Source: Leptospira sp. WS39.C2
Lineage (GTDB): Bacteria > Spirochaetota > Leptospiria > Leptospirales > Leptospiraceae
Reading direction: 5' to 3'
Length of the DNA: 64,000 bases
Assembly (NCBI RefSeq): GCF_040833965.1
Contig: NZ_CP162142.1
Span: forward strand, 1,513,001-1,577,000
A program made the translations under genes and the position numbers. This document shows positions 37,134 through 45,535 of the stretch, piece after piece. Numbering within the stretch: the first letter of the stretch is position 1; each line of letters begins with the position of its first letter. Under the pieces are notes generated by a model that saw only the letters and a program-made list of their open reading frames with translations, did not search any database and was not told where the DNA came from.

Positions 37134-37690
37134 ATGATTCACTTCAATTTTTAGGATTAAGTTCTGGATTTACTGAAGAGGAATTACGAGATTCCTATCA
37201 CAAATTAGCAAAAAAATACCATCCCGATACTGGAGAATATACGAGTGATGTAATGTTTGTGGAATTAAACAAACATTACGAATCCTTAAAAGAATTCCTT
37301 CTCATCCATCCAGAAGATAGTGGATTGGATTCGAGTTTTGATGCAGAAGGTCAAATTTTGCGTGACGAGAACCACAATCATTCCCATCTCCATAACCAAA
37401 ATCAGAAGGAACAGGTGGAGTCCAAACCTTCTAAAGATCCGATTTTCCAAGAATACAAATTAGCGAAAGAAAAGGAAACGGAAGCCATCCTTCGTTATTA
37501 TGAAAAACGAAACCTCCATCCCATTGAACTTTCTAGTTCCTTAAATAAGGAACTTGTCCAATTACAAAAGGAATTGGAACCAGTATTACAAGTGTATGCA
37601 AGTATTCTAAAAGAAAACCCTTCCAGTTTATGGGCGGCGGATGCAAAAACATCCTTAGAGCGATTGAGAGTTTGGTGGTCGAAAGGATAA
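37112..37690 (+). CDS. J-domain (DnaJ-like) protein
   Basis: A 192-residue protein with an N-terminal J domain (residues 8-70). It carries LGLSSGFTEEELRDSYHKLA followed by KKYHPDTGEY, containing the HPD tripeptide needed to stimulate DnaK ATPase. There is no G/F region, zinc finger or client-binding domain of full DnaJ. The C-terminal 110 residues are charged and helical, with a His-rich patch (NHNHSHLHNQ). It overlaps the preceding gene, so it may deliver DnaK to flagellar export clients, which is inference. Confidence 0.8.
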   Translation: MDKKLLLNDSLQFLGLSSGFTEEELRDSYHKLAKKYHPDTGEYTSDVMFVELNKHYESLKEFLLIHPEDSGLDSSFDAEGQILRDENHNHSHLHNQNQKEQVESKPSKDPIFQEYKLAKEKETEAILRYYEKRNLHPIELSSSLNKELVQLQKELEPVLQVYASILKENPSSLWAADAKTSLERLRVWWSKG

Positions 37691-37691
37691 A

Positions 37692-37724
37692 AAAAAAGAG
37701 TCGGATAACTCCAACTCTTTTTAA
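37692..37724 (+). terminator. Intrinsic terminator after J-domain gene
   Basis: AAAAAGAGT (37693-37701) and ACTCTTTTT (37714-37722) form a 9-bp stem with a 12-base loop ending in a T-run. With A and T runs on both sides it may act on both strands, also for dctM. Confidence 0.75.
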
Positions 37725-37732
37725 ACCGAGTT

Positions 37733-37794
37733 TTCTACCTATCTATCTAGTGTTTTATGAAAATCCACTAGATAGAACAACGTGTAAGGTAGAA
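37733..37794. repeat. Nested inverted repeats between convergent genes
   Basis: The inner pair is CTATCTAGTG (37743-37752) and CACTAGATAG (37766-37775), a perfect 10-bp stem with a 13-base loop. The outer pair is TTCTACCT (37733-37740) and AGGTAGAA (37787-37794), a perfect 8-bp stem. Neither has a T-run, so this is not a plain terminator. It lies 3' of dctM and of the J-domain gene. Confidence 0.6.
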
Positions 37795-37806
37795 ATAAAA
37801 TCTACA

Positions 37807-39108
37807 TTATGGACTTGGAGCCGCAGCTTCTCCGCCGAGTAGACCTAGTGAGATCTCTGGGATCCAACTGATGAGAATGAGGCCTATTAGGAACATTCCC
37901 ACAATAGGAGCTACTGATTGGATCACTTTCCCTAACGGTTGTTTGAATATCCCGGAAGCAACAAATAAGTTTACCCCAACTGGAGGAGTGAGGTAACCAA
38001 TCTCAAGGTTTACAATCATGATGATCCCGAAGTGAACAGGATTGATACCGTAATTGACAGCCATTGGAGCAAGTAAGGGAGCAAGTACAAGAATTGCACT
38101 CATGATATCCATAAACATCCCTACGATGAGGAGGAGAATGTTCACACCAATGAGGAAGGTAACAGGACTTGAAATCAGCTCCGACATCTTTGCTACTAAG
38201 TTTTGCGGAATTTCATTTTCGATCATGAACTTATTCAAACTTACCGCGAGGATGAGGATGAGAAATAAAATTCCCAACATCTCTGCACTTTCCGCCATGA
38301 TTTTTGGAATCTTAGGAAAACTTAATTCTTTATGAATGAAGACTTCTACAAGGATTGCATAAAACACAGCGATCGCAGCGGATTCTGTTGCGGTGAAAAA
38401 CCCTGAGTAAATTCCTCCCAGGATGACCACTGGCATGAGTAGGGCAAGAACCCCTTCCTTCCAAGCGATCTTAATTTCTGTCCAGTCCCATTTCCCACGT
38501 CCAACATTCCCAGCTCGGAACACGGAATAAATCATGAGTAAACTCATGAGTAAAATCCCAGGTCCAATCCCTGCGATAAAGAGATCTGTCACAGAAACTC
38601 CAACCATAATGGCATACACAATCATTGGAATACTCGGTGGAATGATGATCCCAAGTGTTCCCCCTGAAGCAAGAAGCCCCATAGAAAACTGAGTTGGGTA
38701 TCCAGCTTTTGTCAGTGAAGGATACATGAGACCACCGATGGCAATCAGAGTCACAGGAGAAGACCCTGAAATCGCAGCAAAAATCCCACAGGAGAAAACA
38801 CCTGCAATGGCAAGTCCTGCTGGAATTGGTGCTGTCATTGCCTGTGCAATGCGTATGAGCCGTCTTGCAATACTACCGTGAGTCATTAAATTTCCAGCAA
38901 TGATGAATAGGGGAATCGCAAGAAGGATTTCCTTATCACCAGCAAAAAATAAATCACCTACAATACTATTGAGTTCATGAAATGACTCAAGTGGCGGATC
39001 AGGTAAAAAATAATAACAATATACTGTGATCGCACCCATGAGTACAATCAAAGGTTGCCTAAGTAAAATTAACGCAAGTAAGAGTATGAGTATTCCCCAA
39101 GAACCCAT
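37807..39108 (-). CDS. dctM: TRAP transporter large permease (DctM type)
   Basis: A 433-residue protein with about 12 hydrophobic segments. The family motifs are visible: AIPLFIIAGNLMTHGSIARR, FAAISGSSPVTLIAIGGLMY, GGTLGIIIPPSIPMIVYAI and NPVHFGIIMIVNLEIGYLTPPVG (part). It forms the ion-coupled transport channel of a tripartite ATP-independent periplasmic transporter. Its start shares one base with the dctQ stop (TAATG). The cargo is not readable from sequence. Confidence 0.93.
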   Translation of the reverse strand: MGSWGILILLLALILLRQPLIVLMGAITVYCYYFLPDPPLESFHELNSIVGDLFFAGDKEILLAIPLFIIAGNLMTHGSIARRLIRIAQAMTAPIPAGLAIAGVFSCGIFAAISGSSPVTLIAIGGLMYPSLTKAGYPTQFSMGLLASGGTLGIIIPPSIPMIVYAIMVGVSVTDLFIAGIGPGILLMSLLMIYSVFRAGNVGRGKWDWTEIKIAWKEGVLALLMPVVILGGIYSGFFTATESAAIAVFYAILVEVFIHKELSFPKIPKIMAESAEMLGILFLILILAVSLNKFMIENEIPQNLVAKMSELISSPVTFLIGVNILLLIVGMFMDIMSAILVLAPLLAPMAVNYGINPVHFGIIMIVNLEIGYLTPPVGVNLFVASGIFKQPLGKVIQSVAPIVGMFLIGLILISWIPEISLGLLGGEAAAPSP

Positions 39109-39803
39109 TAGCGATTTCCCCCTGAATTAGATTCGGAAAGTTCTTTTTCCGCAAGTTCCAAAGCCTCTGTGGCTTCATTGATGTCAGATGGGATGAGAGA
39201 AGGAAAAATTCCATAACACAAGTGCCGAAATCCCATTGAGATGAAGATATAAGGGAAAATCAATTGGACTTTCCATAAATGGATTTCTGTAACAGGATTC
39301 ACTTCATCTAAACTAATACTTTCTAATACATAAATTACGGATAAGTAAGCTAAGAATAAAAAGAAAATTGCAATCACCCACTGTTCGATGATTTTTACAT
39401 AATGTAAAATTGTTTTGGGTAACACTTTGTCTGCAATTTCAGGCCTAAGGTGCGAACCTTTAGCACTGGCTAGAGCAGATCCAAAGAGTCCACCCCATAA
39501 CATAAAATAAAGGGACAATTTTTGTGCCCAAATGATCCCACCAAGACCCATCCATTCTGTGAATGAGGATGTCCCGCTATGAATTGATTCGGCTATGTAA
39601 ACACTCCAATCTCCGATAAAACCAGCAACTCCAGTATTTGGGTATGCTTCTGTTCCATCTAAGGTCCAACCGATTACTTTATCGATGACTTCCCTTTTCG
39701 AGACGTCAGCAATCATGAGAAGAGTGAGCAGAAGGAAACAAATTCCCCCTGCCCATTTCTCGCCGAAACTCAAAGTATTTAGAATTCGTTCGACGAATTT
39801 CAT
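39108..39803 (-). CDS. dctQ: TRAP transporter small permease (DctQ type), enlarged
   Basis: A 231-residue membrane protein with the four-helix DctQ layout: GEKWAGGICFLLLTLLMIAD near the N-terminus and a LYFMLWGGLFGSALASAKGSHLRPEI core with the conserved H-R (KGSHLRPEI). The family is usually about 160-190 residues. The extra length is a 50-residue loop between the first two helices (residues 40-90, TGVAGFIGDWSVYIAESI) and a charged C-terminus. It sits between dctP and dctM, as expected for operon partners. Confidence 0.85.
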   Translation of the reverse strand: MKFVERILNTLSFGEKWAGGICFLLLTLLMIADVSKREVIDKVIGWTLDGTEAYPNTGVAGFIGDWSVYIAESIHSGTSSFTEWMGLGGIIWAQKLSLYFMLWGGLFGSALASAKGSHLRPEIADKVLPKTILHYVKIIEQWVIAIFFLFLAYLSVIYVLESISLDEVNPVTEIHLWKVQLIFPYIFISMGFRHLCYGIFPSLIPSDINEATEALELAEKELSESNSGGNR

Positions 39804-39824
39804 CTATCTATATCCTTCCTTAAC

Positions 39825-40832
39825 TTAAGGGCCACAAGCTGCTTTGGCTTTTTGGATTTTGTCGTAAATCTGTTTTGATTGACCACCAATTTTTCCAATG
39901 ACTTGTCCTGCCACAATGTTTGCAGCAGATTTGAATCCTGCTAAGTCTGCACTAGTAGGTTCATACACTTGTACATCTGCTTTTTTCAATGTAGCAATCA
40001 TGTTTTTTTCAATGGAACGAACGGCTTGTCTTGCACCTGGAGCAAGTTTGTTTCCTTCACCCATAAGAGTTTTCTTTTGTTCATCATTGAGTGTGTCCCA
40101 ATACTTTTTAGAGTAAAGGATGGCTGCTGGTTGGTAAATATGGCGAGTCAAAGTGAAGTATTTGATCGCAGTTTGCCATTCTGCAGCTAGGGTGAAAAGT
40201 GGAGTGTTATCAAACCCTTCAACCACACCGGTTTGTAATGACGGAAGAACTTCTGGAATCGCGATTGGAATTCCACTCACACCCAATTGTTTCCAATAGG
40301 CAATATGAACTGGAGATTCTTGTACTCGGATTTTGATCCCTTTTAAGTCTTCTGGTTTTTTTACTGGAGCTGATTTGGTTCCAATTGAACGGTATCCGTT
40401 TTCTGCCCAAGTGACAAAAATAAGACCTTTTGCTTCAAAAAGTTTTCTGAAATCTTCTAATAGGTGTTCGTCGAGAACACAATCTGCTTGTGCATAAGAA
40501 TTAAAGAGATAAGGAATCTCAAGTACGTTTAATTCTTTTACAGTGTTTGCAAGTGCACCTGCTGTCAGTCCAGCACCTTGGAGTTTTCCGCGAATGACTT
40601 GTTGGAGGATTTCGTTTTCTCCACCCATCTGTCCACCAGGATAAATTTTGAATTTAATTTGTCCTTGGGATTCACCTTCGATTTTCTTTTTGATTTTTGC
40701 TAATTCGTTTGCCCAAGGAGATCCTTCGGGAGCAACGGTAGCGAGTTTAACGGTTGTTTGGGCAAAAAGACCCCCACTGATCGTGAGGGTTATACTTACA
40801 CAAACTAAATATTTTAACTGCTTAAAAAACAT
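39825..40832 (-). CDS. dctP: TRAP transporter substrate-binding protein (DctP/TatP type)
   Basis: A 335-residue periplasmic binding protein with a signal peptide cut near FAQ. Motifs: VKLATVAPEGSPWANEL, YPGGQMGGENEILQQVIRG and LKGIKIRVQESP (the conserved Arg in KIR that grips a carboxylate ligand). Its neighbour is a TatT-type lipoprotein, so this fits the TatP role of treponemal TPAT systems. Binding of a carboxylate-like ligand is inferred from the Arg. Confidence 0.92.
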   Translation of the reverse strand: MFFKQLKYLVCVSITLTISGGLFAQTTVKLATVAPEGSPWANELAKIKKKIEGESQGQIKFKIYPGGQMGGENEILQQVIRGKLQGAGLTAGALANTVKELNVLEIPYLFNSYAQADCVLDEHLLEDFRKLFEAKGLIFVTWAENGYRSIGTKSAPVKKPEDLKGIKIRVQESPVHIAYWKQLGVSGIPIAIPEVLPSLQTGVVEGFDNTPLFTLAAEWQTAIKYFTLTRHIYQPAAILYSKKYWDTLNDEQKKTLMGEGNKLAPGARQAVRSIEKNMIATLKKADVQVYEPTSADLAGFKSAANIVAGQVIGKIGGQSKQIYDKIQKAKAACGP

Positions 40833-40852
40833 CTAGTTCTCCTAGTGATGGT

Positions 40853-41755
40853 TTATAGTTCGTCGAGTAATTTTTTAGCTTTTCGTTGTTCAACGATTTG
40901 GTCAGCTTCGATTTCTGGTAATGATGCTGCTTTTCCTTTGATGACAAAGTCCAATTGTTTTTTGAATTTGTCTTCGTTTCCTTTTAAGCGGCTTTCTGCA
41001 TACAATACTCGAACTGCAAAATAGTTAGGGTGTTTTGCAATGGCTTCTTCAAAGTACTTGTCAGCCAATTTTTTATCGCCGGTAGGGGAGAGAGCATTAC
41101 TTGCTGCATCATAACGTAATGTCGCTGCATAAAAATATTCTTTACCCATTGCTTTTTCAAGCTCTTTCACACGATTGATCATCGCAGAAAATTTAGAACG
41201 GTTTGATAATAAAGTAGTAAAACCGACTAAACGAGACCATTTACCAAGAGATGCATATCTCCAGTAGAGTGCGTCGATATCTTCAGGTCCAAGAACATCG
41301 AGAGATTTCTCAATTTCTAATCCTTCTTTTACAACTTTGTCTCTAAATTTTGGGTTCATCGCAAGAGCTGCTTCACACCAGTTGACAGCTGCATCATAAA
41401 ATTGAATGGATTCTTCTTTTACTTTTGCATCGTCATCAGCATCACCAGTGAGTTTTAGCCAAAGGTGTCCATCACCCATAAGGTAATTTCCGCGGCATAA
41501 TAACACTTTTACGTCAGTGTATTGCGGATTTTCGATAGCAAATTTTTCTAAACTAACAAGCGCTTGACGAAGGTCTTGTTCGTTGTGGCGGTTTTTCCAA
41601 AGTTTTTCAATGTCAGCCGGAAGTTTCGCTGGAGTCGCCGAGCGAGTTACATCCGATGCAGAGATTTTCACTTGTCTTGATTTTCCACAAGCAACAACAG
41701 ATACGAGCACTAGTGTTGCGAGTGCGATTTTTGACCAATGTTTCGTTTGGTTCAT
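40853..41755 (-). CDS. TatT-like TPR lipoprotein of a TPR-associated TRAP transporter
   Basis: A 300-residue lipoprotein: signal with lipobox VSVVAC, then helical repeats (residues 50-280) with TPR-like spacing: YDAAVNWCEAALAMNPKFRD, then LADKYFEEAIAKHPNYFAVR. It matches the TAtT family (PF16811) known from Treponema pallidum Tp0956, where a TatT trimer binds three TatP subunits. It is the first gene of the tatT-dctP-dctQ-dctM operon. ATG 41755 is the signal-peptide Met; an upstream ATG at 41773 is possible. Confidence 0.85.
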   Translation of the reverse strand: MNQTKHWSKIALATLVLVSVVACGKSRQVKISASDVTRSATPAKLPADIEKLWKNRHNEQDLRQALVSLEKFAIENPQYTDVKVLLCRGNYLMGDGHLWLKLTGDADDDAKVKEESIQFYDAAVNWCEAALAMNPKFRDKVVKEGLEIEKSLDVLGPEDIDALYWRYASLGKWSRLVGFTTLLSNRSKFSAMINRVKELEKAMGKEYFYAATLRYDAASNALSPTGDKKLADKYFEEAIAKHPNYFAVRVLYAESRLKGNEDKFKKQLDFVIKGKAASLPEIEADQIVEQRKAKKLLDEL

Positions 41756-41789
41756 TTTTTCATCATCCTCCAAAAATGTTTGGGATTAC

Positions 41790-41851
41790 TCCCTTTCTAT
41801 TTGTAGCACCAAAGGGATCAATTGGGGCAAAATTTTAGAGAAATTCTAAAA
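41790..41851. promoter_or_regulatory. Inverted repeats upstream of the TRAP operon
   Basis: TCCCTTT (41790-41796) with AAAGGGA (41811-41817), and TTTTAGA (41833-41839) with TCTAAAA (41845-41851). Both pairs are perfect 7-base arms in the gap upstream of tatT. They may be an operator or leader structure; no promoter can be assigned with confidence. Confidence 0.3.
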
Positions 41852-41922
41852 AAAGCACGAAGAAATCCCATGATTTCGGAAAAAAATACACGCATTTGAC
41901 TTAAATGCAAGAAAGTTTTATT

Positions 41923-42402
41923 TTATGGGACAATAAGCGCGTTCGAGGGAAGGGATACTCGGTAAGAACTGGTGCTATTTTGCAAATTGACGGCTAGGCC
42001 CAAAGTCCTCATGGAAATGTAGGAACCAGGGGTCAGGGTGGCAAAAATACGGCAGGAAACACCTACAGTATTGGCATTTGTCGAAGGGTCTACTTCAAAA
42101 GTATATTCCACGGGTTGGACAATGGCTGCTTGGGCCAAAATACAATCGGTTCCGAGGTTGGTATCTGTTGGATTTTGCGCCAAACTTTCCGTTGCTGCCT
42201 GGTAGAGCCTGTACCCTTGGAAAATAAACTCTGGGTTTTGGGCCCTCACTTTGATTGTAAAATTGGAATTTCCATTATTTGTGATGGAAATGAGAGTTGG
42301 TGGAGCCTGGACCGAAGCAGTTGTGGAATAATTGGTGCAATTTCCCATCAAAAAGAAAATGGCAACAAGGAAAAGAACGAAACAATTTGGTTTTAGGTTC
42401 AT
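41923..42402 (-). CDS. Hypothetical lipoprotein
   Basis: A 159-residue lipoprotein: MNLKPNCFVLFLVAIFFLMG followed by NC gives the lipobox. The mature part reads as one beta-sandwich-like domain (PTLISITNNGNSNFTIKVRA, FQGYRLYQAATES, DCILAQAAIV, VSCRIFATLTPGSYISMRTL), resembling a fibronectin-III or Ig-like fold, with two Cys likely paired. ATG 42402 overlaps the DedA stop by 4 bases. Function unknown. Confidence 0.6.
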   Translation of the reverse strand: MNLKPNCFVLFLVAIFFLMGNCTNYSTTASVQAPPTLISITNNGNSNFTIKVRAQNPEFIFQGYRLYQAATESLAQNPTDTNLGTDCILAQAAIVQPVEYTFEVDPSTNANTVGVSCRIFATLTPGSYISMRTLGLAVNLQNSTSSYRVSLPSNALIVP

Positions 42403-43016
42403 TTGTTCTTTCCTTCGCGGTGTTTCCTCCGCCACCAAAAGAAAACAAGAACCAAGATGAGTAAGGCAAAAAGGATGAAGATTAAGGTTTGTCCACCCCG
42501 AACCCAACCCATCAGTTCATCAAAATTATGAGCAAAATAATATCCTAGATAAACCCAAATAGGAACAGAAATAAGGGCAGCAAATCCATCTGTGAGTAAA
42601 AATAGAAAAAAACTGATTTGTTTGGAAGTCCCAGCAGTGAAAAAGATTGGCATCCTAAGTCCAGGCATAAACCTTCCAACAAAGACAACCCATCTTCCGT
42701 ATTTTTTAAATTGTTCCCTAACTTTATCAAATCGTTCTGGGTGTAAAACAGTACGTAAGACTGGTAAGGTGAGAGCTTTCTCCCCATAGTGTTTTCCTAG
42801 CCAAAATACAAAAGAATCACCGATGAGAACACCAGCCATACCGACAAAAAACATGATATGGACATTTGCATACCCAAGGCCAGAAATAACTCCCCCTGCT
42901 GTTAGTGAGATATCTTCTGGGACTGGGAGTCCAAATCCGCAAAGGATTAGAATTCCGAAAACGGCAAAATAACCGTATTGCATAAAAATGGAAACTAAGG
43001 TTTGTAGAAAGTCCAT
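42399..43016 (-). CDS. DedA/SNARE-associated family membrane protein
   Basis: A 205-residue membrane protein with the DedA pattern: GLPVPEDISLTAGGVISGLG (conserved E and D), IGDSFVFWLGKHYG, FKKYGRWVVFVGRFMPGLR (re-entrant G-x-R-F-x-P-G-x-R) and a C-terminal TM plus Lys/Arg-rich tail. The family scrambles or flips polyprenyl-phosphate and phospholipid carriers. The conserved membrane Asp/Glu and Arg are present. Overlaps the downstream lipoprotein by 4 bases. Confidence 0.88.
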   Translation of the reverse strand: MDFLQTLVSIFMQYGYFAVFGILILCGFGLPVPEDISLTAGGVISGLGYANVHIMFFVGMAGVLIGDSFVFWLGKHYGEKALTLPVLRTVLHPERFDKVREQFKKYGRWVVFVGRFMPGLRMPIFFTAGTSKQISFFLFLLTDGFAALISVPIWVYLGYYFAHNFDELMGWVRGGQTLIFILFALLILVLVFFWWRRKHREGKNK

Positions 43017-43065
43017 GAGGGATTTATACTGATTTTATGGTTTCGTCGAAAAAGGAAAGAGATTT

Positions 43066-44235
43066 ATGAAGAAAGGGAGAAACGAACTCCTAGAGGACGA
43101 AGAAAAAATCCTGGCACCCTATGCAGTGGGAAGCCGAAATTCAGGTGGTAGGGCATACCCTGAACCAGAACACCCATACCGATTGCCATTCCAACGAGAT
43201 AAAGACCGCATCATCCACTCACATGCATTCAAACGATTGGAATACAAAACACAGGTGTTTGTTTATTCAGAGGGTGATCATTTTCGAAATCGATTGACAC
43301 ATACTTTGGAAGTTGCAGGGATTTCGAAAACGATTTCGAAAGTCCTTGGTCTCAATGAAGATTTGAGTGAGAGCATTGCCCTGGCCCACGATTTGGGTCA
43401 TTCTCCTTTTGGGCATGCAGGCCAAGAAGCTCTTGCAGAACTGATGAAAGACAAAGGTGGGTTTGAACATAACAAACAATCACTTCGAGTCGTACAAAAA
43501 TTAGAACGAAGGTATCCCGAATTTCCAGGTCTCAATTTATGTGAAGAAACCTTACTTGGGATTATGAAACATGGAGGTGGGTATGAAACATCGGATTTAC
43601 TAACAATTCGGAGATCAATTGGCCCATCACTGGAAGCCATGGTTGTGGATGTATCTGATGAAATCACATATAGTGCTCATGATTTAGAAGATGGACTTGA
43701 AAGTGGATTATTATCTCTAGATGACGTAAAAGGACTTTTGATCTGGAAACGAATCCACGACAGTATGCCTCCGATGGATACAAATTCCAAATCAGAAATC
43801 CATTCCATATCTAGGTCCATCGGAAGGGTTTTACTCAATTTGATGGTTTCTGATTTGGTGGATTCTATTCATGAATCTTTAACAAAACATTTTGTAAATT
43901 CAAGAGATTCCTTATCTAATTTATATAAAGAAAAAACAAAACTTGTACAATTTTCAGAGGGTTTCCAAAAAGAATTTTCAGAACTAAAAACATATTTATT
44001 CCAAAATTTATACCGCCACCCTGAAGTTTCACGGATGAGTGAAAGAGGGAAAGAAACTATATATCTTCTCTTTAAGCATTTTGAATCACACCCAGAGTCT
44101 ATCCCTGAATCTTATAGAAATCGTGAAGAGGAAGATGGGCGGATGAGGATCATCTGTGATTATATTGCGGGGATGACAGACCGTTACGCGATAGAAAAAT
44201 GCAAACGAGAAGGGATCTTTTGGTTTCCTTACTAA
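43066..44235 (+). CDS. dgt: dGTPase-like HD-domain triphosphohydrolase
   Basis: A 389-residue protein with the HD metal-binding set: RLTHTLEVAGISKTIS (H), IALAHDLGHSPFGHAGQEAL (HD) and DVSDEITYSAHDLEDGL (D), plus the N-terminal PYRLPFQRDKDRIIHSHAFKRLEYKTQVF block (read in parts). It hydrolyses dNTPs to nucleoside and triphosphate. Length suits the short type (Dgt-like), not the 500-residue E. coli form. Divergent from dedA. Confidence 0.92.
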   Translation: MKKGRNELLEDEEKILAPYAVGSRNSGGRAYPEPEHPYRLPFQRDKDRIIHSHAFKRLEYKTQVFVYSEGDHFRNRLTHTLEVAGISKTISKVLGLNEDLSESIALAHDLGHSPFGHAGQEALAELMKDKGGFEHNKQSLRVVQKLERRYPEFPGLNLCEETLLGIMKHGGGYETSDLLTIRRSIGPSLEAMVVDVSDEITYSAHDLEDGLESGLLSLDDVKGLLIWKRIHDSMPPMDTNSKSEIHSISRSIGRVLLNLMVSDLVDSIHESLTKHFVNSRDSLSNLYKEKTKLVQFSEGFQKEFSELKTYLFQNLYRHPEVSRMSERGKETIYLLFKHFESHPESIPESYRNREEEDGRMRIICDYIAGMTDRYAIEKCKREGIFWFPY

Positions 44236-44286
44236 TCCATTGATTCTTACATTTAAAAGGTTTCATTAGAAAAAAATACCGAGGTA

Positions 44287-44898
44287 ATGATGTATAGTCT
44301 CTATTCCCATCCAAATTCCACTTATAGCAAACGTGTTCATATTTATTTGAAGTATAGAAATTTGGAATATGAAACGATCCATGTGGCACTCGACAAATTG
44401 GAAAATCGAAAAAAACCTTTCCTTTCCATTAATCCTTATGGGAAAGTGCCTGTTTTAAAAGAGGATGAATTTTTACTTTCTGAATCTACTGCCATCATTC
44501 GGTATTTAGAAGAAAAACATTTGTTTTCGAATCCATTATTCCCAATCGATTTGCAAAAACGAGCGATTCTAAACCAAATGTTGAACCAATGTGAATCCGA
44601 ATTTTGTTTCCCTGGCAGTGTGATTTATTTTTCTAAAAAATTTGTTCCAGAAGAAAAATGGGACACCAAAAGAATGAAAGATTCTTCCAAACGAATTGGA
44701 CGGCACTTAGAGATACTTGAGAATTTACTCTCCAAAGAAAACTATTTATTTGAAAACAAGTTTGGGCTTTTGGAAATCCTATATGCACCGTTTATCGAAC
44801 ATTATATGATGATGGATACAAAAATCCCCGATGCCGTTGAAAAATGGATCCTTAGAGTGATGGACGAGACAGTTGTAAAAGAAGTCTTAAAAAAATAA
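44287..44898 (+). CDS. Glutathione S-transferase family protein
   Basis: A 203-residue protein with an N-terminal thioredoxin-like domain (YSLYSHPNSTYSKRVHIYLK), a cis-Pro motif NPYGKVPVLKEDEFLLSEST and an all-helical C-terminal domain ending in the family's short tail. The Ser near position 10-12 (NSTYSK) is a candidate catalytic residue of the Ser-type GSTs. Start at MM; either Met is possible. The true substrate is unknown. Confidence 0.85.
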   Translation: MMYSLYSHPNSTYSKRVHIYLKYRNLEYETIHVALDKLENRKKPFLSINPYGKVPVLKEDEFLLSESTAIIRYLEEKHLFSNPLFPIDLQKRAILNQMLNQCESEFCFPGSVIYFSKKFVPEEKWDTKRMKDSSKRIGRHLEILENLLSKENYLFENKFGLLEILYAPFIEHYMMMDTKIPDAVEKWILRVMDETVVKEVLKK

Positions 44899-44908
44899 TT
44901 CTCTTGGT

Positions 44909-45535
44909 TTATGTTTCACTTTTAGATAGGAAATATCCCTGTAATTGGTTTGATAAATTTTGCCAATTATCTCTCCATTCTAAAGAACCGTTTGGTCCAA
45001 CAGAATTTGTTACGGCCAAATAAGCTGTCACTGGAATTTGGAATTCACTTGCCACTTTTGTCAGACCAAATAACTCTAAATTTTCAAAGGAACACTCCTT
45101 CCATTCATTGTTAGGTGGGCTTTCCATTTGGTGGAGTGTGATACAGGTTGGTGCATTACAAATTCCATTCGGGAAGTTATGATCATTTTGTAATGAGAAG
45201 GAGGGGGGAGTCTGCGGGAGTTGTTTTGCAAATCCCAAGGCAGCAGAGATTTCTAATGAACAAACCGAACTTGGGGAAACAATTGAATTTGTTCTTATCC
45301 CACTCCAAGTATAAATTCCACAGGAACCTAAAAAAACTATATTTTGGATTTCTGGGTGTTTTGTAAGATAAGAAAATAATTGGAAACTTTGTTCTAAGTT
45401 TCCAATCCCCATTGCTTTTACATTTGGGAATTTCGAGTGGTTTTTCAGGAGGTTAATTTCTCCCTCAAATGCACCGGTAATTAAGGTAATTTCTGGATTA
45501 AATGGTAACAAGTCCCAAAGTTTCCGGATAACCAA
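44909..45535 (-). CDS. Nucleoside phosphorylase-like protein (MTAN/futalosine hydrolase fold)
   Basis: A 208-residue protein with PNP/UDP-phosphorylase features: ITLITGAFEGEINLLKNH, AMGIGNLEQSFQLFSYL, NIVFLGSCGIYTWSGI and the ENLELFGLTKVASEFQIPV segment in the place of the usual E-x-E-G-A-A motif. The central ME-type catalytic pair looks weak, so activity is doubtful. It may be a futalosine-hydrolase-like MqnB or a diverged MTAN. The start overlaps argC by 38 bases; a TTG at 45511 would reduce this. Confidence 0.6.
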   Translation of the reverse strand: MVIRKLWDLLPFNPEITLITGAFEGEINLLKNHSKFPNVKAMGIGNLEQSFQLFSYLTKHPEIQNIVFLGSCGIYTWSGIRTNSIVSPSSVCSLEISAALGFAKQLPQTPPSFSLQNDHNFPNGICNAPTCITLHQMESPPNNEWKECSFENLELFGLTKVASEFQIPVTAYLAVTNSVGPNGSLEWRDNWQNLSNQLQGYFLSKSET

